A stretch of 64,000 nt of DNA from Halopseudomonas aestusnigri (GTDB lineage Bacteria > Pseudomonadota > Gammaproteobacteria > Pseudomonadales > Pseudomonadaceae): the NCBI RefSeq assembly GCF_002197985.1, contig NZ_NBYK01000006.1, forward strand, positions 19,618-83,617, written 5' to 3'. Shown here piece after piece: positions 45,712 to 52,857 of this stretch; positions within the stretch are counted from its first letter, which is position 1, and each line of letters starts with the position of its first letter. The position numbers were made by a program, and so were the translations under genes. The notes beneath the pieces were generated by a model. The model was not told the DNA's origin. It saw only the letters and a list, made by a program, of their open reading frames with translations, and searched no databases.

Positions 45712-46411
45712 CATATTGCTTGCAACCGGCCTGCCGTTGGCGCTGCTGAGCATCATCGCTCTGGCCCGGCCCGACGTCTTGCGCAGCGACCACGTCGACA
45801 TGCCGGCCCCCACCCTCAGCGCCGGGCAGGCACGTCCAGCCAACTGGGCCACCCCGATTGATCCGCAGCTGCGTCTGTATCGCATGGGCCCCAACCTGTA
45901 TCGCAGCGCCCTGCCGGACAGCGGAGACCTGTCGACGCTGCATGCGCAAGGTATCCATACCGTGATCAATTTCTACCAGCGCAACGACGACTGGCTCGAC
46001 GGCAGCGAGCTGACCGCCATCCACGAACCACTGCACGCCGACCGGGTAACCGACACCGACGTGATCCGCGTGCTGCGCGCGATCCGCGCCAGTCAGCAGC
46101 AGGGTGGTGTGCTGATCCACTGCAAGCACGGGCAAAACCGCACCGGGCTGATGGCCGCCATGTACCGCATGGTGTTCGACGGCTGGAGCCGCGAACAGGC
46201 GCTGGCCGAGATGCTCGAAGGCGGCTTCGGCGACGGAGAGCTGATGACCGATGCGGTCGGCTACCTGAATCGGGTCGACGTGGCGGCCGTGCGCGCCGCA
46301 ATAGACGGCGGCAGCTGCAGCACCAGCGTGCTGGCGCTGTGTCACGTCAGCGACTGGTGGCGCCACCAGAGCAGTGAGATCGATCAGCAGGTCGCGCAGC
46401 TGGAAGACTGA
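45698..46411 (+). CDS. Dual-specificity/tyrosine phosphatase family protein, membrane-anchored or exported
   Basis: The 237-residue protein has an N-terminal hydrophobic segment (about 6-23) and a phosphatase domain with the loop HCKHGQNRTG: catalytic Cys142 and Arg148 of C-x5-R. GPNLYRSALP and HTVINFYQRNDDW are typical of the bacterial DSP group found beside PAP2 genes. A lipid or head-group phosphate substrate is plausible from context, not shown. GGGGAG is 7 nt before the ATG, inside the PAP2 gene. It ends 4 bp from the convergent lepB stop. Confidence 0.85.
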   Translation: MKPRNILLATGLPLALLSIIALARPDVLRSDHVDMPAPTLSAGQARPANWATPIDPQLRLYRMGPNLYRSALPDSGDLSTLHAQGIHTVINFYQRNDDWLDGSELTAIHEPLHADRVTDTDVIRVLRAIRASQQQGGVLIHCKHGQNRTGLMAAMYRMVFDGWSREQALAEMLEGGFGDGELMTDAVGYLNRVDVAAVRAAIDGGSCSTSVLALCHVSDWWRHQSSEIDQQVAQLED

Positions 46412-46415
46412 GCCA

Positions 46416-47270
46416 TCAGGGTGCCGGGTGGTCCGGCTTGCTGATCAGCCAGACCATCTGGCCAACCACCCGCTCGGCAGCGACCGATCCCCAGTAACGG
46501 CTGTCGTTTGAGTTATCGCGGTTGTCACCGAGGAAGAAGTAATGCCCCTCCGGCACCCTGAAGGTCTGAATCGACTGCTGAGCCGCACTGTCCAGCTGCT
46601 GCACCCGATAGGATTGCCCGCCCAGTTGCTCGCGGTAGATTCGCACCCCATTGGCGTCTGACAGCAGCTCGCGCGGCAGGCGCTCACCATTGATCACAAC
46701 CCCATCCCGCGTCAGGGCAATCACGTCACCGGGCAGCGCGATCAGCCGTTTGACGTAGAGCATGTCGTGGTCAGGCGGATAGAACACATAGACCTTTCCG
46801 CGCTGCAGGCGGGCCGCATCCAGGCGGTCGCTACCGGGCAGGGTGAAGCCAAACAGGCTGCGATGGGCAAAACCCCACTTCTGCGCCACAAACAGATTGC
46901 CCTCAACCAGCGTCGGGTGCATTGAGGCCGACGGCACCTGATAAGGCTCGTAAAGGAAGGTCCGCGCACCCAGAATCGCGAACATCACCGCCAGATAAAG
47001 CCCCACTGCCACGCTGGCACGATTGAACCAGCGGCGCGGCGTCGATGCATCGTGGCGGCGCGCGATCAGCACCGCGTGCAGCGGACAGATCAGGCTGAAC
47101 GCCAGTGTCAGGGCCAGCTCGAAGTACCAGTCGATCCCGGCGACCACCAGCGTCACCGGAAGATAACCCCAGAACAGACGCGGGCGATTGACGTAGAGAA
47201 ACACGAACGGCTGCAGCACGATACCCAGCAGCACAGTCAGCCAGAGGCGGGGTTTCCAGGGTGACGGCAC
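46416..47270 (-). CDS. lepB: Signal peptidase I
   Basis: This S26 protease removes signal peptides at the outer face of the inner membrane. It has about four N-terminal membrane helices, the nucleophile segment QVPSASMHPTL (Ser116 before Met), the general-base lysine in LYVKRLIALPGD (Lys174), and GDNRDNSNDSRYWG. The GTG at 47270 is chosen because a perfect AAGGAG sits 5 nt before it; the ATG at 47285 overlaps that sequence and has none. This gives 284 residues. With no lepA or rnc beside it, it is probably a second, divergent copy. Confidence 0.9.
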   Translation of the reverse strand: MPSPWKPRLWLTVLLGIVLQPFVFLYVNRPRLFWGYLPVTLVVAGIDWYFELALTLAFSLICPLHAVLIARRHDASTPRRWFNRASVAVGLYLAVMFAILGARTFLYEPYQVPSASMHPTLVEGNLFVAQKWGFAHRSLFGFTLPGSDRLDAARLQRGKVYVFYPPDHDMLYVKRLIALPGDVIALTRDGVVINGERLPRELLSDANGVRIYREQLGGQSYRVQQLDSAAQQSIQTFRVPEGHYFFLGDNRDNSNDSRYWGSVAAERVVGQMVWLISKPDHPAP

Positions 47271-47324
47271 AACAGCTCCTTGCATACAGGGCCAACGCGG
47301 CCCATCAGAGCGTTATGACCACAA

Positions 47325-47720
47325 TCAGGCGGCCGTGTTGCAACCGGCTTCAAGGCGGATGATCAACACACACAGCAACAGCGCAGGCAGCGTGGTCGTT
47401 ACCGGGTTGAATGCACCGACCAACAGCGCCGGGGTAACCCGGGCAACGCCGGCAAGCAGGCCGAGTAACCCGAGTGCGGCGGCGACCACGGGCCAGCGGC
47501 CAAACCAGCCGAACAGAATTACTAGCCCGAGCAGTACCTCGGCCACCCCGGCCAGTGATGAAATCACCTGTGCATCAAGCCCCAGACCGGCCGCCTCGAT
47601 CATCTGCATTTCGACCGGACTGGGAAACAGCAGCTTGGGTATCAGACCGTGATAAATGAAAACAAATGCCAGCATCCAGCGGCACCAGCGGGCCATCTTC
47701 AGCAGGTCCGGGTTACTCAT
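47325..47720 (-). CDS. DoxX-like membrane protein
   Basis: The 131-residue protein has four membrane helices and begins MSNPDLLKMARWCRWMLAFVFIYHGLIPKLLF, typical of DoxX-like proteins (DUF4395/DoxX_3 type), with LAGVAEVLLGLVILFGWF. No enzymatic role is known. It starts inside the end of the DCC thiol oxidoreductase gene (8-bp overlap), so the two are likely cotranscribed. Confidence 0.8.
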   Translation of the reverse strand: MSNPDLLKMARWCRWMLAFVFIYHGLIPKLLFPSPVEMQMIEAAGLGLDAQVISSLAGVAEVLLGLVILFGWFGRWPVVAAALGLLGLLAGVARVTPALLVGAFNPVTTTLPALLLCVLIIRLEAGCNTAA

Positions 47721-48114
47721 CGACAAAGCGCCCCGCGTGATCGGCCGAGGGCAGCCGGCACAGGTCATAGCGGCCAAACAGCCGGTAGCGATTCAGCGCA
47801 ATACGGTCGTACAGCCAGTCGCGCAGCGGGCGCGGGATCAGCTGAAACACGCACAGAGCGCGCCATGGCCAGCCAAGCTGATGCATGACAACAAAGAACG
47901 CCGCGCTCTTCTCGAAGCGGCGCTCGCCATCCACCACCAGCATGGTTTCAAAGGTATCGGTCGGATAGTTGTGCTCCGCGAGCAGCCGCTGCCCCGCCGC
48001 CGACTGCACGCTGCACAGCCGGAACCGGCGCGCGGCATCGTGCTCGATAATAAAGTTGGCCCAGGCGCTGCAGAGCTTGCAGACACCGTCGAACAGAATG
48101 ATGGGGGCGGGCAC
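47713..48114 (-). CDS. DCC family thiol-disulfide oxidoreductase (DUF393)
   Basis: The 133-residue protein begins MPAPIILFDGVCKLCSAWANFII, carrying the DxxCxxC motif (Asp9, Cys12, Cys15) that names the family, and ends with the usual R-Y-R-LFGRYDLCRLP. It is presumed a thioredoxin-like redox protein. The start is GTG at 48114, with AAGGA 6 nt upstream. Confidence 0.88.
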   Translation of the reverse strand: MPAPIILFDGVCKLCSAWANFIIEHDAARRFRLCSVQSAAGQRLLAEHNYPTDTFETMLVVDGERRFEKSAAFFVVMHQLGWPWRALCVFQLIPRPLRDWLYDRIALNRYRLFGRYDLCRLPSADHAGRFVDE

Positions 48115-48178
48115 GATCTATCCTTTGCAGTTGCAGCCGGGAACACTCCCAAAGCATAACAGCCGCCAGCGGCAGATG

Positions 48179-48580
48179 TCAGATCACCTGCTGGTACAGT
48201 CCGGCCCGGTACTGGCAGTAAGTATCAAGGAACTCCCAGACCTCACAGATCTTTGCGTCGCAGCAGCGAAAGCGCAGCAGATACTGGTTCAGATAGGGCT
48301 CACCGCTGCAGGTCTGCGCCGTCAGCTCGAAATGCACGACGACATTGTCGCCTTCCCATATCAGCGCATGGCGACGGATCTGCAGGGTAGCAAAATCCAG
48401 CCAGCCGGCCCCCTTGGCCATCATCCCGAGAACACCGTCAATGCCGGAAAAAACGCTGCCGAAAGGGTGCGCCGGCGGCAGGTGCCAGCGAATATCCGCA
48501 GCCAGATAGTCGGTAATCGGTGCCGCACTGCGCCCCTCTACCGAATCGAAATAACGCTCAACCAGTTCCTTGCTGTTCAT
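48179..48580 (-). CDS. SnoaL-like (NTF2-fold) protein
   Basis: The 133-residue protein begins MNSKELVERYFDSVEGRSAAPITDYLAADIRWHLPP and shows the cone-shaped NTF2/SnoaL pattern (GIDGVLGMMAKG, VVVHFELTAQT, EVWEFLDTY). Members are small isomerase/hydrolase-like or ligand-binding proteins; no substrate can be named. GAGG is 6 nt before the ATG. It lies 82 bp downstream of the acetyltransferase gene. Confidence 0.78.
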   Translation of the reverse strand: MNSKELVERYFDSVEGRSAAPITDYLAADIRWHLPPAHPFGSVFSGIDGVLGMMAKGAGWLDFATLQIRRHALIWEGDNVVVHFELTAQTCSGEPYLNQYLLRFRCCDAKICEVWEFLDTYCQYRAGLYQQVI

Positions 48581-48662
48581 GTTCAGCCTCACAATGAATT
48601 CAGCAAAGCCTGCCCGAGCCTCTCGGGAAACAAATCGTTCAGATGGAGGAGACGTGCCGGCG

Positions 48663-49124
48663 TCAACCCGCCCCAAGCAACTTGCTGAAATGCAGAAACT
48701 GCCGGTCACGCTCCCAGCCACTGGCTTCGTACAATCGCTGCGCCGAAGTGTTGTCGGTCGCGGTTGCCAGCTCTATGCGCACCGCGCCCTGCGCACGCGC
48801 CTGATCTTCGGCAGCCGCCAGCAGGGCTCCGGCAACGCCCTGACGACGATGGCCGGAGCCGACATACAGGTCATACAAGATGCTGATTGGCGCCATGTCG
48901 ACCGAACAGAACGTCGGATACAGCTGACAGAATCCGGCCAGCTCGCCTTCGCCGACCATCGCCATCAGCACCACTGAGTCGCCACGCTGCAGACGCAGGC
49001 GCAGATAGTCGATCGCGCCCGCCCGATCGGCCGGCTGCTGATAAAACTGGCGATACAGATCAAACAACTCGCCCACCCGCTCGGCATCCGCCGCACTGGC
49101 GCGCTTGATATGGATACTGGGCAT
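48663..49124 (-). CDS. GNAT family N-acetyltransferase
   Basis: This 153-residue protein begins MPSIHIKRASAADAERVGELFDLYRQFY and has the acetyl-CoA pyrophosphate-binding segment LYVGSGHRRQGVAGALLAAAEDQA near residue 88-111 (R/Q-x-x-G-x-G/A), then RIELATATDNTSAQRLYEASGWE. The substrate is unknown. A strong GGAGG lies 7 nt before the ATG at 49124. Confidence 0.88.
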   Translation of the reverse strand: MPSIHIKRASAADAERVGELFDLYRQFYQQPADRAGAIDYLRLRLQRGDSVVLMAMVGEGELAGFCQLYPTFCSVDMAPISILYDLYVGSGHRRQGVAGALLAAAEDQARAQGAVRIELATATDNTSAQRLYEASGWERDRQFLHFSKLLGAG

Positions 49125-49156
49125 TGTGCTTCCTCCGCAGCGGACGCTGTTGAGAC

Positions 49157-49186
49157 CCCGCGAGGCCTGACCGGCGCACTCGCGGG
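49157..49186 (-). terminator. GC hairpin downstream of the TRAP binding protein gene
   Basis: CCCGCGAG (49157-49164) pairs with CTCGCGGG (49179-49186) in the gap between the dctP-type gene and the acetyltransferase gene. No T run follows, so it is a weak terminator or an mRNA end. Confidence 0.4.
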
Positions 49187-49203
49187 ACCGGGAAGGGGCT
49201 GAA

Positions 49204-50304
49204 TCAGCTACGCAGATCGTACATGGCCTTTTCGCTGATCGCGTGCCAGGCCTGGATCTTCTCGCGGAAGGCCTGCATGGAATCCCACACCTCACGGTTC
49301 AGCGGATCCATCGCGGCGGTCTCTTCCAGCACATCAGCACTGATGTCGCGCAGGCGCTCCAGCACCGCATCAGGCAGCCGACGCAGCTGGACGTTATGCT
49401 CGTCGACCAGGGTATGCAGCGCCTCGGCATTGCGCCGGCCATACTCATCCAGCATGGCCTGGTTGGTCGAGCGGGCCGCATCGATGACAATACTGCGCAG
49501 GTCGTCCGGCAGCTCGGCCAGCTTCTGCTTGTTGATGGTCAGCTCCAGCACCGCGCAGGGTTCCTGCCAGCCCGGGTAATAGTAGAACTGCGCCGCCTTG
49601 TGCAGACCAAAGGCCAGATCGTTATAGGGGCTGACCCAATCGGTCGCATCGATGACGCCGGTCTGCAGCGAGGTGAAGATCTCGCTGCCCGGCAGGTTGA
49701 CCGTAGTGGCACCGGCACGCGACAGCACCTCGCCGCCAAAGCCCGGCATACGGATTTTCAGGCCCTGCAGGTCGTCCAGACTGTTGATCTCCTTGTTGAA
49801 CCAGCCGGCCATCTGCACGCCGGTGTTGCCGCACGGCAGCGGCACCACGCCGAGCGGGTCATAGGCCTTCTGCCACAACTCCAGCCCGCCGCCCTCGTAC
49901 AGCCAGGCATTCATCTCCTGGGCGTTCATGCCGAACGGCACGGCGGTAAAGAACGGCGCCGCCGCGCTCTTGCCCTTCCAGTAATAGGCCGCGCTGTGGC
50001 CCAGCTCAGCGGTGCCGCCAGAAACAGCGTCAAAGACTTCAAGCGCCGGAACCAGAGCACCGGCGGCAAACACCTGAATGCTCAGCCGGCCATTGGACAG
50101 CCGCTCAACCGTGTCCGCAAAGTGCTGGGCGGTGGTGCCCAGACCAGGAAAGTTCTCCGGCCAGGACGTCACCATCTTCCAGCGAAAGCGCTGTTCGGCT
50201 GCCGCCGGCGCACTGCCGGCAGGCGCGCTGTCGTCCTTGCAGCCAACCAGTGCCGCCGCGCCCAGACCCAGACCCGCGGCCGTCAACAATTCACGTCTAT
50301 CCAT
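49204..50304 (-). CDS. TRAP transporter substrate-binding protein (DctP family), Tat lipoprotein
   Basis: The 366-residue precursor begins MDRRELLTAAGLGLGAAALVGC: a twin-arginine start plus a lipobox with Cys22, so export by Tat and lipid anchoring are likely. The mature part follows the 2-oxoacid-binding (TakP-like) DctP pattern: FRWKMVTSWPENFPGLG, YYWKGKSAAAPFFTAVPFGMN, KIRMPGFGGEVLSRAG and DWVSPYNDLAFGL. It lacks neighbouring permease genes; the window's DctQM pair is 12 kb away. Its ribosome binding site GGAG is part of a heptad repeat (50311-50345). Confidence 0.92.
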   Translation of the reverse strand: MDRRELLTAAGLGLGAAALVGCKDDSAPAGSAPAAAEQRFRWKMVTSWPENFPGLGTTAQHFADTVERLSNGRLSIQVFAAGALVPALEVFDAVSGGTAELGHSAAYYWKGKSAAAPFFTAVPFGMNAQEMNAWLYEGGGLELWQKAYDPLGVVPLPCGNTGVQMAGWFNKEINSLDDLQGLKIRMPGFGGEVLSRAGATTVNLPGSEIFTSLQTGVIDATDWVSPYNDLAFGLHKAAQFYYYPGWQEPCAVLELTINKQKLAELPDDLRSIVIDAARSTNQAMLDEYGRRNAEALHTLVDEHNVQLRRLPDAVLERLRDISADVLEETAAMDPLNREVWDSMQAFREKIQAWHAISEKAMYDLRS

Positions 50305-50310
50305 TCTTTT

Positions 50311-50345
50311 AGCTCCAAGCTGTTAGCGGCAAGCTGCAAGCTGTC
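50311..50345 (-). repeat. Heptad repeat array, arm at the dctP side
   Basis: Five consecutive 7-mers: AGCTCCA, AGCTGTT, AGCGGCA, AGCTGCA, AGCTGTC. Read on the minus strand the first supplies the TGGAGCT that contains the dctP-type ribosome binding site. It is inverted relative to the array at 50432-50473. Confidence 0.8.
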
Positions 50346-50431
50346 CGCGTCTGATTTTGGACTGATGCTCAAGCGCCGACAGCCGCTCCAACACTCTCAC
50401 TTCGCACAATGCTTCCCGCACGCACAACCCA

Positions 50432-50473
50432 CTTGCAGCTTGCGGCTTGAAGCTTGCCGCTCCAGGCTGCAGG
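50432..50473 (+). repeat. Heptad repeat array, arm at the uvrD side
   Basis: Six consecutive 7-mers: CTTGCAG, CTTGCGG, CTTGAAG, CTTGCCG, CTCCAGG, CTGCAGG, stopping 2 bp before the uvrD stop codon. CTTGCAGCT here is complementary to AGCTGCAAG at 50332-50340. About 86 bp of non-repetitive sequence separates the arms, as at 13371-13542. Confidence 0.8.
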
Positions 50474-50475
50474 CG

Positions 50476-52650
50476 CTACAGCGCCTGCAGCTTGGCATAC
50501 GCCACCATCAGCCACTTGCTGCCTTCCGAATCAAAGTTGACCTGTATCCGTGCCTGCGCGCCGTGGCCTTCATAATTGAGCACCACACCTTCACCGAACA
50601 GCGCATGTTCGACGCGCTGGCCAAGGGCAAAGCCGGTGCTTTCGGTCGCTTCGCTGGCGAACAGATTGCCCTTGGCCGGGCCAAAGGGTCGGCTGACCTG
50701 GCTGCCCAGGCGCACTTCGCGAATCAGTTCAGGTGGAATCTCACGGACAAAGCGCGACACCTTGTTGAAGGTTTCACTGCCGTACAAGCGGCGGGTTTCG
50801 GCCCAGGTAATCACCAACTGCTGCATCGCCCGGGTAATGCCCACGTAAGCCAGCCGGCGCTCTTCCTCCAGCCGGCCCGGATCTTCCAGGCTCATCTTGT
50901 GCGGGAACAGCCCTTCCTCTACCCCGGCCATAAATACCAGCGGAAACTCCAGGCCCTTGGCGCTGTGCAGGGTCATCAGCTGTACGCTGTCTTCAAAGCG
51001 GTCAGCCTGGGTTTCACCCGCTTCCAGCGAAGCATGCGCGAGGAAGGCCAGCAGCACGTCGCCTTCCTCCTCCTCGTCGGCCATGTCGTTCTCGAAACCA
51101 CGGGCGGCGGAGACCAGTTCTTCCAGGTTTTCGACCCGCGCCTGCGCCTTGTCACCCTTTTCCTGCTCATGAAAGCGCAGCAGGCCGCTTTGCTCAATGG
51201 CAATCTGGGTCTGGCTGTAGAGCGGCAGCCCTTCGGCGCGCTCGGCCATTTCCTCGATCAGCACCAGAAAGCCCTGCACCGCGTTGGCGGCGCGGCCCGG
51301 CAGGCCCTTGTTGTCGATCAGATCGCAGGCCGCCTGCCACATGGAGACATCGCGCTCACGCGCCTGCTGACGCAGCAACTCGACCGTCTTGTCGCCGATA
51401 CCGCGGGTCGGCAGATTGATGATGCGCTCCAGCGCGCCGTCATCACCCCGGTTGGACATCAACCGCAGGTAGGCCATGGCGTTCTTAATCTCGGCGCGCT
51501 CGAAGAAGCGCTGACCGCCGTAGATGCGATAGGGAATGCCGCTGCGCAGCAGGGCCTCTTCCAGCACCCGCGACTGGGCGTTGGAGCGGTAGAGAATCGC
51601 CATCTCGCTGCGCGCCAGCCCGTCGCGAATGCCCTGCTCGATCCGTTCGACGATAAAACGCGCTTCATCCTGCTCGTTGAAGCCGGCGTACAGGGCAATC
51701 GGCTCGCCTTCGTTGCCGTCGGTCCACAGCTCCTTGCCGAGCCGCCCCGAGTTGTTGCCGATCAGCGCATTGGCGGCCTTGAGAATGGTTGCGGTGGAGC
51801 GGTAGTTCTGCTCCAGACGGATCATTTCGGCATTCGGATAGTCGGTCTGGAACTGCTGGATATTTTCGATCCGCGCGCCGCGCCAGCCATAGATTGACTG
51901 GTCATCGTCACCGACCACCATCAGGCTGGGTGTCTTGCCCGCGAGATGGCGCAGCCAGGCGTACTGCACCGCGTTGGTGTCCTGGAACTCGTCGACCAGA
52001 ATGTGCTTGAAGCGCGCCCGATACTGCTCGCGCAGCGCCGGATTATCGCGCCACAGTTCCAGCGAACGCAGCAGCAACTCGGCAAAGTCGACGGCCCCGG
52101 CACGATTGCAGGCCTGCTCATAGGCTTCGTAGATGCGCACCATGGTACTCAGGTACAGATCACCGGCCGGCTGAATATTCTGCGGGCGCAGGCCTTCGTC
52201 CTTCTGGGCGTTGATCCACCACTGGGCCTGCTTGGGCGCCCACTGGTTCTCGTCCAGCCCAAGTTCACGGATAACCCGCTTGACCAGCCGCTGCTGGTCG
52301 TCGCTGTCGAGAATCTGGAACTGTTCTGCCAGCCCGGCCTCGCGCCAGTGCGCGCGCAGCAGTCGATGTGCCAGGCCGTGGAAGGTGCCGACCCACATGC
52401 CCTGCGGCGCGATGCCGAGCAGTTGCTCGATCCGCGCGCGCATTTCGTAGGCGGCCTTGTTGGTAAAGGTGACGGAAAGAATGCTCCAGGGTGAGGCCTG
52501 TTCGACCTGCACCAGCCAGGCGATACGGTGAACCAGGACCCGGGTCTTGCCGGAGCCGGCGCCGGCCAGCACCAGCTGTTGGCCGACCGCGGCAGTCACG
52601 GCCTGACGTTGAGCATCATTGAGCGAATTAAGCAGGTGGGAGATATCCAT
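50476..52650 (-). CDS. uvrD: DNA helicase II UvrD
   Basis: This 724-residue SF1A helicase acts in nucleotide excision and mismatch repair. Visible motifs include Q motif LNDAQRQAV, Walker A LAGAGSGKTRVLVHRIAWL (about 27-46), motif II ILVDEFQDTNAVQYAWL, VVGDDDQSIYGWRGA, LEQNYRSTATIL, LMTLHSAKGLEFPLVFMAG and LAYVGITRAMQQLVITWAETR. Length and C-terminal part match UvrD rather than Rep. The ATG at 52650 gives the usual MDISHLLNSLNDAQ start. Confidence 0.96.
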   Translation of the reverse strand: MDISHLLNSLNDAQRQAVTAAVGQQLVLAGAGSGKTRVLVHRIAWLVQVEQASPWSILSVTFTNKAAYEMRARIEQLLGIAPQGMWVGTFHGLAHRLLRAHWREAGLAEQFQILDSDDQQRLVKRVIRELGLDENQWAPKQAQWWINAQKDEGLRPQNIQPAGDLYLSTMVRIYEAYEQACNRAGAVDFAELLLRSLELWRDNPALREQYRARFKHILVDEFQDTNAVQYAWLRHLAGKTPSLMVVGDDDQSIYGWRGARIENIQQFQTDYPNAEMIRLEQNYRSTATILKAANALIGNNSGRLGKELWTDGNEGEPIALYAGFNEQDEARFIVERIEQGIRDGLARSEMAILYRSNAQSRVLEEALLRSGIPYRIYGGQRFFERAEIKNAMAYLRLMSNRGDDGALERIINLPTRGIGDKTVELLRQQARERDVSMWQAACDLIDNKGLPGRAANAVQGFLVLIEEMAERAEGLPLYSQTQIAIEQSGLLRFHEQEKGDKAQARVENLEELVSAARGFENDMADEEEEGDVLLAFLAHASLEAGETQADRFEDSVQLMTLHSAKGLEFPLVFMAGVEEGLFPHKMSLEDPGRLEEERRLAYVGITRAMQQLVITWAETRRLYGSETFNKVSRFVREIPPELIREVRLGSQVSRPFGPAKGNLFASEATESTGFALGQRVEHALFGEGVVLNYEGHGAQARIQVNFDSEGSKWLMVAYAKLQAL

Positions 52651-52857
52651 CGCGGCATTCTAGCAGCCCGCCGTCCCGCGCCGGAAGCCGCACGGCTAAA
52701 CCGCATGGCAGACGCTTCGGATGTCATATTTTGCGACCGAGGGACTGTGCCGAACGACAGGGCTGGTGTAAGGTGATGAGCCTGATCCGACAGTAACACC
52801 CGACGTAGCACGCATGATAACAATAACAATCACGGGCCAACGGAGCGCAAAACAGCC

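Noticed and set aside
47270-47285. ATG at 47285 as the lepB start
   Set aside because: It has no ribosome binding site and AAGGAG lies just after it, 5 nt before the GTG at 47270, which is the better start.
48613-48627. Hairpin CCCGAG-CCT-CTCGGG in the gap between the acetyltransferase and SnoaL-like genes
   Set aside because: Short stem with a 3-nt loop and no T run on either strand; not supported as a terminator.
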